DNA from: Sutcliffiella horikoshii
Lineage (GTDB): Bacteria > Bacillota > Bacilli > Bacillales > Bacillaceae_I
Reading direction: 5' to 3'
NCBI GenBank assembly: GCA_001636495.1
Contig: KV440964.1
Location: 2,062,666-2,126,665, forward strand
DNA length: 64,000 nucleotides
The notes beneath the pieces were generated by a model. The model was given only the letters and a program-made list of their open reading frames with translations. It did no database searches and had not been told where the DNA came from. Positions 52,994 to 61,026 of this stretch are shown here, piece after piece. Both the position numbers and the translations under genes were made by a program. Position 1 is the stretch's first letter; each line of letters begins with the position of its first letter.

Positions 52994-53022
52994 TTAGATC
53001 AATATTCTATAAATAAGTATCT

Positions 53023-53146
53023 TATCTTCAGCAATCGGCGCGATCCAGGAAAAAGGATCAGCGCTCACTTTATTTTTAGAAGAATGTAGAATAACTTATT
53101 GTAGGAATTTTTTAATTAAAAAAATTGAAATATGAAATAGGGCAGC
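53023..53146 (+). repeat. Composite intergenic repeat, mutated box
   Basis: ATCTTCAGCAATCGGCGCG, ATCCAGGAAAAAGGAT and CAGCGCTCACTTTATTT keep the hairpin. The 3' box is altered: TTATTGTAGGAATTTTTTAA followed by AAAAATTGAAATATGAAATA, then GGGCAGC. Confidence 0.7.
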
Positions 53147-53268
53147 TAAATAGGAACAACATGAATAAGAAGAAAAATTACAGGACCCTAAAGACCTGTT
53201 TTTTTTATGAGATTAGTTGTCACAAAACTGAGCACGCGAGCTAGTTAAAAATGTTTTTTTATAATTTT

Positions 53269-53295
53269 TGAAACATTTTGGCTTACTCAATCGTC
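53269..53295 (+). promoter_or_regulatory. ECF-type promoter ahead of the sigma gene
   Basis: TGAAAC and CGTC are 17 bases apart, matching the -35/-10 pattern of sigma-W/M/X-type promoters (TGAAAC, 16-17 bases, CGT). It lies 35 bp upstream of the ECF sigma gene, so the gene is probably autoregulated, as is usual for ECF sigma factors. Confidence 0.75.
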
Positions 53296-53330
53296 AAACC
53301 ATTGCTTAAATGAGAAAAAGAGGGGATATC

Positions 53331-53855
53331 GTGAGCGAAAACGAGAAAGATCTATTATTGGAGAAAGTCATGCTCGAGTACGGTGACCAATTAGCACGAC
53401 TTGCTTACTCCTATGTAAAAGAGCGGGAAATTGCAAAAGATCTTGTGCAGAATACATTTGTAAAATGTTATACGAAGTTAGAAAACTTCAGGCATGAATC
53501 TACGATAAAAACATGGCTATACAGAATTACCATTAATGAATGTAAAGACTACTTAAAAAGTTGGTCTTATAAAAAGTCTAGAATGATGGAGTTATATAGT
53601 GCTAATAAAAATATCTCTTTATCTTCGGAAGAGGAAGCAATGGAAAAGTGGGAAAAGGGGAGGGTGAAGAGTACTATTTTTACTTTGCCTCCAAAATATC
53701 GGGAAATGATCTTCTTGTATTATTATGAAGAATTAACAATGGAAGAGATTGCAGAGCTTCTCGGGTTATCAATCAGTACAGTCAAGACCAGAATTAGTCG
53801 CGGGAGAGAAAGGCTTAAATTAGAAATGGAAAGGAATAAAATCTATGAACAATGA
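53331..53855 (+). CDS. ECF RNA polymerase sigma factor
   Basis: Sigma-70 region 2 is visible in LARLAYSYVKEREIAKDLVQ and NTFVKCYTKLENFR, and region 4 in LPPKYREMIFLYYYEELTME, IAELLGLSISTVKTRISRGR. The 174-residue length and missing regions 1 and 3 place it in group IV. GTG 53331 is six bases from AGAGGGG, better than ATG 53310. The next gene overlaps its end by 11 bases, as expected for a sigma/anti-sigma pair. Confidence 0.93.
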   Translation: MSENEKDLLLEKVMLEYGDQLARLAYSYVKEREIAKDLVQNTFVKCYTKLENFRHESTIKTWLYRITINECKDYLKSWSYKKSRMMELYSANKNISLSSEEEAMEKWEKGRVKSTIFTLPPKYREMIFLYYYEELTMEEIAELLGLSISTVKTRISRGRERLKLEMERNKIYEQ

Positions 53856-54714
53856 GGAAAAGGAAAAGCTTTTTGCCGATTTTGATGAATTGAAATTCAA
53901 CTCTAAAGATAGAAAAGAAGTATTCAATAAGCTTCATAAACAGAATGTTATAAAGTTCTCTTTTCTCCGTTCAAGGCCAGCATTACTTACCTCATTCTTG
54001 GGGTTAATAAGTGCAGTTATATTATTCTTTGCGCTGACCTCCCCTAATGTTTTTATCCAAGAAAATCAGGAAATACGGAGTACTTCTACAACTGAAACGA
54101 TAAAAACAGGGTTCCTTCTTGTAAAAAATGAAAACCATCGAACATCATTGAATCTTGTCCTTTCTTATAATCCTAAAACCCGATTGTTAAATGTGTTGTC
54201 TATCCCTAGAGATCTATATGTTCCTATCCTTGATTCAGATGGAAAAAATAGAGGTGAGGATAAAGTTATGCATGCATTTACTTTCGGTGGGACAGAGGGT
54301 GTTCAACAAACCCTAACAAATTATTTCCATGTTCCCCATGACTTTTATTCAGAGTTAACGGAAGATGAACTAATCGAATTTATAGACGAGATTGGAGGAA
54401 TTACTCCGTCTTCAAGTGAACAAGTATTATTAGGGAAAGATGTGTTAACGTCCCTTTTGGAAAGGGATCAAGCTAGTGAAGATGTGTTAAAAACGGCAGA
54501 AAAGGAACACTATCAGCTCTTAACAGAATTTTTAAAGAGTGCAATCGAGCAGCCGCAAGAATCAAAAATAATAGGATGGGATTTTCCGGAAGAAGTAGAA
54601 ATAAACAAAGTTGAAATAGCGGAAATGATAGAGGTAGAGAGAATTGATGGCGTGTTCTATTTTATCCTAGAAGAGGAAGAGTTGGAGAAGGTGAAAGATA
54701 GTTTAAAGCATTAA
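53845..54714 (+). CDS. LCP-domain membrane protein, probable anti-sigma factor
   Basis: The 289-residue protein has a cytosolic N-terminus of about 45 residues (EKEKLFADFDELKFNSKDRK), one membrane helix (LLTSFLGLISAVILFFAL) and an extracellular part matching the LytR-CpsA-Psr fold: LNVLSIPRDLYVPI, KVMHAFTFGGTEGVQQTLTN, YFHVPHDFYSEL and IDEIGGI. LCP enzymes attach wall polymers to peptidoglycan. The gene is translationally coupled to the ECF sigma gene, the usual place for its anti-sigma factor. I infer that the LCP-like domain acts as the sensor; several catalytic arginines of true LCP enzymes seem to be missing. Confidence 0.75.
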   Translation: MNNEEKEKLFADFDELKFNSKDRKEVFNKLHKQNVIKFSFLRSRPALLTSFLGLISAVILFFALTSPNVFIQENQEIRSTSTTETIKTGFLLVKNENHRTSLNLVLSYNPKTRLLNVLSIPRDLYVPILDSDGKNRGEDKVMHAFTFGGTEGVQQTLTNYFHVPHDFYSELTEDELIEFIDEIGGITPSSSEQVLLGKDVLTSLLERDQASEDVLKTAEKEHYQLLTEFLKSAIEQPQESKIIGWDFPEEVEINKVEIAEMIEVERIDGVFYFILEEEELEKVKDSLKH

Positions 54715-54733
54715 AGGAAAGCAGGATGCCACT

Positions 54734-55676
54734 ATGACTAAGATAACTAGAGTGAAAAAAAGAGACTCAAAAAAGAAACGATTTTCAATTTTCATGATTT
54801 TTTTCCCACTCATCATTATCTCTGCTTTGTTTATGTATGGGTATTAACAATATAAAGGTGCTTTTGAAAACTCAATAAAAGATTCAGTCTTAGATAGAAC
54901 GGAAATAGAGTTTACACCGGTAAAAAGTAGAGATGATAAATATAACGTTTTGTTGCTAGGTATTGATGCCAGGGACGAAGAGGAATCCAGAACAGATACA
55001 ATCATGATTGCTCAATACGATGAACAATCAAAAAGCACGAAAATTATTTCTATTATGCGTGATTCCTATGTGGATATCCCGGATTATGGTTACAACAAAA
55101 TCAATGCTGCACACGCATATGGGGGAGTAGAAACATTTAGGAAAACGTTGAAGGTAAACTTTGACCTTGATGTTCATTATTTTGCAATGGTTGACTTTAA
55201 AAGTTTTCCAAAAGTAGTGGATGTGGCTTTTCCTGAAGGAATCGAAATTAATGTAGAGAAGGCAATGTCTAAAGGGATTAGTTCTACCCTTACAGCTGGT
55301 ACTCACAAATTGAGTGGTGACCAATTATTGGATTATGTTAGGTTTAGACAAGATGAGGAAAGTGATTTCGGTAGAGTACGTAGAAAACAAGAAGTCCTAA
55401 AAGTACTAAGTGATGAATTCTCAGAAATAAATAATATAGTGAAACTTCCTAAGGTTTTAGGGACTATAACCCCCTCATATTAAAACAAATATGAAAAGTT
55501 CACTTCTTTTTTCCATTGGACAGTCCATGCTTTTTGAAAAGGGGAATGATATTGAATCCATGAGAATACCATTGGAAGGGACATACACAGATGAAAGGTA
55601 TGATCACGCGGGGTTAGTACTCAGAATAGATTTAGATGAGAATAAAAAAGCAATTCAATCTTTCTTAAATGAATAA
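54734..55676 (+). pseudogene. LytR-CpsA-Psr (LCP) gene with two lesions
   Basis: The frame from ATG 54734 encodes a basic leader and a helix (FSIFMIFFPLIIISALFMYG) and then TAA at 54845. The same frame continues with an LCP domain: YNVLLLGIDARDEEESRTDT, IISIMRDSYVDIPDYGYNKI, NAAHAYGG, DQLLDYVRFRQDEESDFGRV and RRKQEV, to a stop at 55483. The C-terminal end continues in a different frame from about 55478 (HIKTNMKSSLLFSIGQSMLF... to 55676), a one-base shift at a run of five C. All LCP catalytic motifs are otherwise intact. The gene follows the anti-sigma gene by 19 bp. Confidence 0.85.
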
Positions 55677-55789
55677 GTAGATGTCTTATAGGAGTTTATC
55701 TGCTCAAATGGATGTCAAAACATATACTCAATTAGTCCTTACTTTAAGATGAAAAAGAGGTATTAGCATTTTCTTTTTAAATTATATGG

Positions 55790-55908
55790 TTATTCCGCAA
55801 TCGGGCGCTATCCACGAACAGGGATCAGCGCTCATTTAATTGAACTGGATGGAGAATTACATATTGTAGGAATTTATTGATTATGAAATAATTGGTATAA
55901 AGTGTTAG
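55790..55908 (+). repeat. Composite intergenic repeat
   Basis: TTATTCCGCAATCGGGCGCT, ATCCACGAACAGGGAT and CAGCGCTCATTTAATTG form the hairpin; CATATTGTAGGAATTTATTG and GAAATAATTGGTATAAAG follow. The box has TGG before TATAAA, a near-consensus extended -10. Confidence 0.82.
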
Positions 55909-55988
55909 AGCACTGTCATTTAATAGAATAACACATAGTAGGAAAATTAGGATTGGCCTATATCCATAGGAAGATGGGGATAGAAAAA

Positions 55989-56501
55989 ATGAAAAAAACA
56001 TTTGGTGTTTTGATTATTGTTTCATTGGTTTTAACGGCCTTCTTTCTGCATTTTACCGAACAACAAAGTAGTGTAGTTGATAATAGCCCCGGTGAGTCTG
56101 CAATAGATTTTGAATTACAAGCATTAGATGGTACATCAACAAGACTATCAAGTTTTAAAGGAAAACCAATAATCCTTAATTTTTGGGCTTCTTGGTGTGA
56201 GCCTTGTGAGAATGAAATGCCGGAATTAGATAAATTCCATAAAAAATATACTGAAGACGTTGTTATAATGGGTGTAAATATTACCAGTCAAGAAATTAGT
56301 GAGCAAAGTGTTCGGAATTTTGTCAATGAACTTGATATATCATTTCCGGTGTTATTAGATACAGAAGGTGTTTTTAGGCAATATCAAGTCATGAATTTAC
56401 CTACCACATACTTTATTGATTCAAATGGAAAGATTGTAGATAGTTATTATGGAGAGTTAACGTTTGAGATGTTGGAACAATTTAAAGCGAAACTCAAATA
56501 A
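55989..56501 (+). CDS. TlpA/ResA-like membrane thioredoxin
   Basis: An N-terminal signal anchor (VLIIVSLVLTAFFLHF) is followed by a thioredoxin fold of the ResA/TlpA type. The active site is LNFWASWCEPCENEMPELD (CxxC = CEPC), then VVIMGVNITSQE and LPTTYFIDSNGKIVDSYYGE with the cis-proline. It should act outside the membrane as a disulfide reductase, for cytochrome c maturation or spore/envelope thiols. ATG 55989 is preferred over upstream ATGs, which lack spacing to AGGAAG. It lies 51 bp before ccdA. Confidence 0.9.
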   Translation: MKKTFGVLIIVSLVLTAFFLHFTEQQSSVVDNSPGESAIDFELQALDGTSTRLSSFKGKPIILNFWASWCEPCENEMPELDKFHKKYTEDVVIMGVNITSQEISEQSVRNFVNELDISFPVLLDTEGVFRQYQVMNLPTTYFIDSNGKIVDSYYGELTFEMLEQFKAKLK

Positions 56502-56552
56502 AATAATTGAATAAGTTTCTAGTTCACAAATAATTTAGTATAAGGGGTTAGT

Positions 56553-57254
56553 ATGGAAGATATTACGATATGGTTAGCTTTCACTGGTGGATTAATCTCC
56601 TTTTTTTCGCCGTGTTGTTTACCTCTTTACCCAACATTCATTTCTTATATTACTGGTATTTCAGTTTCAGATCTTAAGAAAAATGAACTGAAAATTAGAA
56701 GTGTAGCATTAAAGCATTCCGTTGCATTTGTATTAGGTTTTTCTATCGTTTTTTACCTAGTAGGGTTTTCAGCAAGTTATTTTGGAAAGGCATTTGTCCA
56801 GTACAATGACCTATTAAGAATGCTAGGGGCCATTTTTATTATTACAATGGGATTATTCATGATAGGAATTTTTTCGCCGGAGTTTTTATTAAAAGAGAAA
56901 AGGCTGCCCTTTGTAAAAAAGAGTGGAAATTTATTAAATTCTTTTCTAGTAGGGTTGATTTTTGCAGCAGGGTGGACACCATGTATCGGTCCAATTTTTG
57001 GAGCTATAATATATGCTAATGTTTTATATCCAAGTGAAACATTTATAAACATAACAGCTTTCTCCTTAGGCTTTGGCATACCATTTATCATAATGGCATT
57101 ATTTATTTCTAAAGTGAAGCTGCTAACAAAATATTCTTCAGGTTTCTTGAAATTAGGTGGAATATTAATGATAGCGATTGGATTAATTCTCTTTTTTAAT
57201 AAAATGTTCTATTTGAATATTTGGATGAACCGAATAATAGAATTATTTGAATAG
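56553..57254 (+). CDS. ccdA: CcdA-type thiol-disulfide transmembrane protein
   Basis: Six membrane helices with the two family cysteines: LISFFSPCCLPLYPTFISYI and LIFAAGWTPCIGPIFGAIIY. CcdA carries electrons from cytosolic thioredoxin across the membrane to ResA/StoA-like partners, and the partner is encoded directly upstream. The doubled Cys (PCC) in helix 1 is a small variation. ATAAGGGGTTAGT precedes the ATG. Confidence 0.92.
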   Translation: MEDITIWLAFTGGLISFFSPCCLPLYPTFISYITGISVSDLKKNELKIRSVALKHSVAFVLGFSIVFYLVGFSASYFGKAFVQYNDLLRMLGAIFIITMGLFMIGIFSPEFLLKEKRLPFVKKSGNLLNSFLVGLIFAAGWTPCIGPIFGAIIYANVLYPSETFINITAFSLGFGIPFIIMALFISKVKLLTKYSSGFLKLGGILMIAIGLILFFNKMFYLNIWMNRIIELFE

Positions 57255-57274
57255 GAAAAACGGCGTGATTTTAG

Positions 57275-57350
57275 CATCTTCCATTATCGGGCGCCATTCT
57301 GGAACAAGAATAGGCGCTCACTTTTCATTTTAGGACCAGATTAGTTAATA
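57275..57350 (+). repeat. Intergenic repeat, GCCATTC variant
   Basis: ATCTTCCATTATCGGGCGCC, ATTCTGGAACAAGAAT and AGGCGCTCACTTTTCATTTT form a strong terminator after ccdA, followed by AGGACCAGATTAGTTAATA. Nearly the same as the copies at 35287 and 61706. Confidence 0.8.
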
Positions 57351-57470
57351 GTAATTTTTTAAGGCATAGTAGATATATTTAGCAGTTTAATTATTTGAAT
57401 TGCTGGATTTATTTGGTATTGTAGGTTGCGAGGGATTAAAAAATAGTGAACGGTGGGAGTGAAAATAGGT

Positions 57471-57758
57471 ATGAAAGGCAAGTTTGGATTACTAGCTTTA
57501 TGTGTTATTCTAGGATCTGCGTTATTTTGGTATACACAAAAAGAGCCATATAGTACAGAGGTAGTTGTTAATTCTGTATGGGATAAATTTGAAGTGCAAA
57601 GCACTCAAATTGGCGATAAAGATCCAGTTATCTGGATAGACGTTTTTAATAAAAATGATATAGCCGAAGTTGAAAAATATGTAACAGAAAACTTATCCAA
57701 AGACGACCTAGAACATTATGAAGTCGATGTCTTTTCTAATAAAGGGATAAAATATTAA
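57471..57758 (+). CDS. Signal-anchored hypothetical protein (95 aa)
   Basis: One N-terminal anchor (KFGLLALCVILGSALFWYT) and an extracellular domain with VVVNSVWDKFEVQST and VIWIDVFNKNDIAEVEKYVT. Starts at GTG 57453, GTG 57459 and ATG 57471 are all in frame; ATG 57471 has GGGAG about 12 bases upstream. No family is recognised. Confidence 0.55.
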   Translation: MKGKFGLLALCVILGSALFWYTQKEPYSTEVVVNSVWDKFEVQSTQIGDKDPVIWIDVFNKNDIAEVEKYVTENLSKDDLEHYEVDVFSNKGIKY

Positions 57759-57777
57759 ACCGGTTTTCAATAAAACG

Positions 57778-57812
57778 GGCGACTTTCAGTAGTAACGAAA
57801 GCGCCTTTTCCT
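57778..57812 (+). terminator. Terminator, GGGCG-core repeat variant
   Basis: GGGCGACTTTC and GAAAGCGCC pair around AGTAGTAAC, followed by TTTTCC. The GGGCG...GCGCC ends link it to the repeat family, while the inner stem is unrelated in sequence. Confidence 0.7.
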
Positions 57813-57948
57813 ATGTTTCCCAACCTCTATGTACTATCCTAAACTAAACCATTCCCCTAGATTGTTGAATAAAATCGTATAAAACCTACTTTTCTAGTCA
57901 AGACTATTCTTAAGATTAATTGGTTTGTAAACTAGGAGAGTGAAGTAG

Positions 57949-58791
57949 ATGCTATTGTCACAAGTTTGGGAGAAATACCAGCTTGATAAAAAGATAGAGG
58001 GGTATTCACCGCTAACATTAAAAACCTATTGTTTTCAATATAATATGTTGTTGCGTTACTTTGGGGATATCGACCTGAACAAAATGACCACAGATCAGTT
58101 AAAAGAGTATCTGATCAAGGGAAGCACGCATCTAAAACCCTCAAGTTTGGGGCATAGAGTTCGATGTATTAGGTCATTATTCAAATGGGCAAATGACGAA
58201 GGGTTAATAAAAAAGAATCCAGCAGCTAAGCTGAAAGAACCAAAGCTTGGGAAACGAATTCCAAAATTCTTAACCGAACTTGAAATTGAACACCTCCGTG
58301 AATCCTGTCAAAACTCCATGGAGAATGCGTTATTTGAATTCTTTTATTCAACTGGTTGTCGTATTGGCGAAGTTGTTAAACTTAATCGTGATGATATCAA
58401 TTTCGCGTCAAATTCGGTCATCGTTCATGGAAAAGGGGATAAAGAACGGGAGGTATATTTCAATACTCGGTGCTCCTTGTGGTTAAAGAGATATCTCGAT
58501 GAGCGAGATGACCAGGACCCGTGTTTGTTCATAACCGAGAGGAGACCTAAGAGAAGAATGAGTATCGACTTAATAAGATACATTATTAAGCGTATATCGT
58601 CTGGAGCCGGGATTAAGAAGAGCATTCATCCACATCAATTAAGGCATAGCTACGCTACGCATATGATTAACAATGGAGCTCCACTGGAAGTAATACAAAG
58701 TTTACTTGGCCATGAAAAAAGTGAAACAACAAGAATTTATGCTCAGCTAAGTGGGAAGTTACGAAAAGATCTCTACAGCAAATACTTTTAA
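57949..58791 (+). CDS. Tyrosine recombinase (XerC/D-like)
   Basis: A 280-residue site-specific recombinase with an N-terminal SAM-like core-binding domain (LTLKTYCFQYNMLLRYFGDI, HRVRCIRSLFKWANDEGLI) and a C-terminal catalytic domain containing all key residues: Arg in STGCRIGEVVKL, Lys in HGKGDKEREV, HxxR in IHPHQLRHSYATHMI, His in LLGHEKSETTRIYAQL and the nucleophilic Tyr in the same motif. It is not the chromosome-dimer XerC/D context and lacks the insertion typical of integron integrases. It stands alone among single-gene units flanked by hairpin repeats. AGGAGAGTGAAG ribosome site. Confidence 0.93.
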   Translation: MLLSQVWEKYQLDKKIEGYSPLTLKTYCFQYNMLLRYFGDIDLNKMTTDQLKEYLIKGSTHLKPSSLGHRVRCIRSLFKWANDEGLIKKNPAAKLKEPKLGKRIPKFLTELEIEHLRESCQNSMENALFEFFYSTGCRIGEVVKLNRDDINFASNSVIVHGKGDKEREVYFNTRCSLWLKRYLDERDDQDPCLFITERRPKRRMSIDLIRYIIKRISSGAGIKKSIHPHQLRHSYATHMINNGAPLEVIQSLLGHEKSETTRIYAQLSGKLRKDLYSKYF

Positions 58792-58796
58792 AAAAT

Positions 58797-58828
58797 CACG
58801 TTCAAATTTGAGCGTGATTTTTTATATT
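58797..58828 (+). terminator. Intrinsic terminator
   Basis: AAATCACGTTCAAA and TTTGAGCGTGATTT pair almost perfectly and are followed by TTTTATATTG. It ends the recombinase gene. Confidence 0.85.
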
Positions 58829-58860
58829 GAATGAAAATAAAAGATTGAGTTTATCACTTG

Positions 58861-58895
58861 TTTTTGAAATAATTGGTATTAAGCAATCGGGCAGG
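58861..58895 (+). repeat. Promoter-like box of the repeat, alone
   Basis: TTTTTGAAATAATTGGTATT, AAGC then AATCGGGCAGG, without an associated GGGCGC hairpin; the upstream recombinase terminator takes that place. It lies 63 bp before the next gene, the same position as in composite copies. Confidence 0.75.
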
Positions 58896-58957
58896 TTTGT
58901 GGAATAAGAAGCCACCTTTGTACTAAAGAAAAAGAAGCTTTGAGGTGATTAAGATAT

Positions 58958-59419
58958 ATGGATTCGAATGCTTTGTTTTATAAAATTCAAAAGGAAAGTG
59001 TTACCACGGAAGATTATATTAAATGGTCCCATTTCTTATTAGCAAATCAAATTTCAACGCCATCTTTAAATATAATTTCTTCATTATCTTTTGATGACAA
59101 TATCTTTGAAGTAGAGGACTTTTTTAAGAGGGCTTTAAAAGAAATCGGAATACAAGCACCCACCTTCGAGACCAGTGCAAGAGCTTATATAGCTTATTTA
59201 GCAATAAACATATTAGAGGATGTAAATAGCCCTAAGATTTTTGATTTAGCTTATAAGATTTATCGAATTGTTGTAGAACTGCAATATCCTGAAGATTTGA
59301 TGGAATGGTATAACATTAGCGAAATGATTGACCAACTTGAGTATGATGATGTACCTCTAGAATTTAATAATGATGAAGTAATAATAAAGATTAAGAATGA
59401 GGCTAAATTGATTTTATAA
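58958..59419 (+). CDS. Hypothetical acidic helical protein (153 aa)
   Basis: Soluble and acidic, largely helical (SARAYIAYLAINILEDVNSP, FDLAYKIYRIVVELQYPEDL), ending with KIKNEAKLIL. Start ATG lies after TTTGAGGTG. It resembles small immunity or regulatory proteins in style only; no family is recognised. Confidence 0.6.
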   Translation: MDSNALFYKIQKESVTTEDYIKWSHFLLANQISTPSLNIISSLSFDDNIFEVEDFFKRALKEIGIQAPTFETSARAYIAYLAINILEDVNSPKIFDLAYKIYRIVVELQYPEDLMEWYNISEMIDQLEYDDVPLEFNNDEVIIKIKNEAKLIL

Positions 59420-59436
59420 TAAAATGATAGTATTTC

Positions 59437-59468
59437 TTATTCAACAATCTAGGGCGATTGTTGAATAA
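59437..59468 (+). repeat. Perfect short hairpin repeat, TAGGGC loop
   Basis: TTATTCAACAATC-TAGGGC-GATTGTTGAATAA is a perfect 13-pair hairpin with a six-base loop, directly after the hypothetical gene. No T-run follows, so it is not a classical terminator. A separate terminator (AACTCAG...GCTGGGTTATTTTTT) follows at 59495-59530. Confidence 0.75.
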
Positions 59469-59534
59469 GTGGTTTAACAAAATATACGGCTTATAACTCA
59501 GTTCATTTTCGAGCTGGGTTATTTTTTATATACA

Positions 59535-59562
59535 AAAAGCACTGCAAAAGCAGTGCAATTTT
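59535..59562 (-). terminator. Bidirectional hairpin terminator
   Basis: GCACTGC and GCAGTGC pair around AAAA and are flanked by AAAAA and TTTT, so the hairpin can end transcription on either strand. On the minus strand it follows the CBO0543-like gene. Confidence 0.7.
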
Positions 59563-60156
59563 AACTACATAGTAACTTGCATTTAATAACGCAAAAAGAG
59601 TTTTTGCGATAGGTAACGGAACCCGTTACTTTTTTAAGAACCTTTTCCTTTTTAATTTGATTGTAACTGAATACTACTTTATATGATTTTTCAAAATTAT
59701 TTCTTTGAACAAGAAAATAAGCAATTAAAAAAATGACTATTAAAATCAGAAAAGAGTAAAAATATTTCCAATTTACCGGATGAAAAATTCCTATAAAGTT
59801 AAGAAAAGGAAGTACTATAAATGATGCAACAGCAAAATAAATAGCTACTTTTAAAAATGGATTAACTTATGGCTTGATTTGTAAAAAAACATAATTGATA
59901 TCGGCAACATAACAAGGCTCAAAGGAAAATAACTTGAAGCAAAAGGAAATAATTCATATTGATAATGAAATAAACCAAGAGAAGTACCAATTAAGTCAAG
60001 GAAGGAGGCAGAAATTGCAATGAAAAAACCAGAATATAATAATCGGTTTGAACTATCTTTCTTTCTCCAAAAAATAATGGTTATAAATAATAACATTGAG
60101 TCAAACCACCACTGCCAAGAAAACACAGAATGTTCTAACCAATTGAAATTTTTCAT
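59561..60156 (-). pseudogene. CBO0543-family membrane protein, frameshifted
   Basis: From ATG 60156 the protein reads like the CBO0543 family: SVFSWQWWFDSMLLFITIIF, FFIAISASFLDLIGTSLGLF and PFASSYFPLSLVMLPISIMF. It ends early at 59851. The missing C-terminal half lies in another frame from about 59865: NPFLKVAIYFAVASFIVLPF, IGIFHPVNWKYFYSFLILIV. A one-base change near 59860-59868 explains this. The family is membrane-bound and uncharacterised. Either real decay or a sequencing error. Confidence 0.7.
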
Positions 60157-60389
60157 TGATTAACAAGTTTTTTCTTTAAAAAGTACTCATCAAAAATCTG
60201 AATAGTCATAGGACTCCTACAAAATTGGTAATCAAATTTGTACGTTTAGTTTTTACAAATCAAATTAATTAAATCCCCTTTGTTCAGTTAACTTATGGAC
60301 AAATTCTTAGGTCAACAGAATAATTTCAATTAACGGAGGTCATGATAATTATCGTATCATCTAAAAATTCTTCTTAGGAGGTCTTCTCA

Positions 60390-60869
60390 ATGGGCATTTT
60401 TGACTGGTTTAACGAAAATGAAGAAACTCGAAAGAAAAGACAAAAAGAGGTACGAGAAGTAGAGGGAGTAAGAGATACGGAATTCGCTGCGGAAGAAGCA
60501 CACCTTGATCTTCGAGAAGAAGAATTAGATATTCACAAAGACCGTGTCGAAACAGGTGACGTAGTTCTCCATAAAGATATCGTCGAGGAAGAACAAACTG
60601 TCAATGTTCCTGTTTCCCATGATCAAGTAATTATCGAAAGTCGAGAGGTTGACCATGAGCTTACGGATGAACCAATTAATGAGGAAGAAACGGTTCATAT
60701 ACCAGTTACTGCTGAGAAGATCGAAGTGGATAAGCATACAGTCGTAACGGGGGAAGTATCTGCTCATAAGCGATCCGTTGAAGAAACAGAACAAGTACGA
60801 GATGTACTTCACAAAGAAGTTGCTGAAGTGGAAGAACATGGTGATACGGATATTATTAGAAAAGACTAA
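60390..60869 (+). CDS. DUF2382 (YsnF/AvaK) domain protein
   Basis: A 159-residue, very acidic and charged protein with two copies of the DUF2382 motif: LDLREEELDIHKDRVETGDV, LHKDIVEEEQTVNVPVSHDQ, and VHIPVTAEKIEVDKHTVVTG, EVSAHKRSVEETEQVRD. In Bacillus these are linked with general stress (YsnF). TTAGGAGGTC precedes the ATG. A paralogue follows at 61027 after a terminator. Confidence 0.88.
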   Translation: MGIFDWFNENEETRKKRQKEVREVEGVRDTEFAAEEAHLDLREEELDIHKDRVETGDVVLHKDIVEEEQTVNVPVSHDQVIIESREVDHELTDEPINEEETVHIPVTAEKIEVDKHTVVTGEVSAHKRSVEETEQVRDVLHKEVAEVEEHGDTDIIRKD

Positions 60870-60918
60870 CTTGAAGTTCAAATAATATTCAGCTTGTCTT
60901 AAGAAGTAACTGTTACTT

Positions 60919-60958
60919 TAGCCTGTTATGAGATAGTCACTCATAGCAGGCTTTTCTT
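60919..60958 (+). terminator. Intrinsic terminator
   Basis: AGCCTGTTATGAG and CTCATAGCAGGCT pair around ATAGTCA, followed by TTTCTTTG. It separates the two DUF2382 genes. Confidence 0.85.
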
Positions 60959-61026
60959 TGAGTTCATTTCTTTATAAAATTTTTTTGCATGGGGAACAAT
61001 AATAAAAATCAATTAGGAGGATCGCT

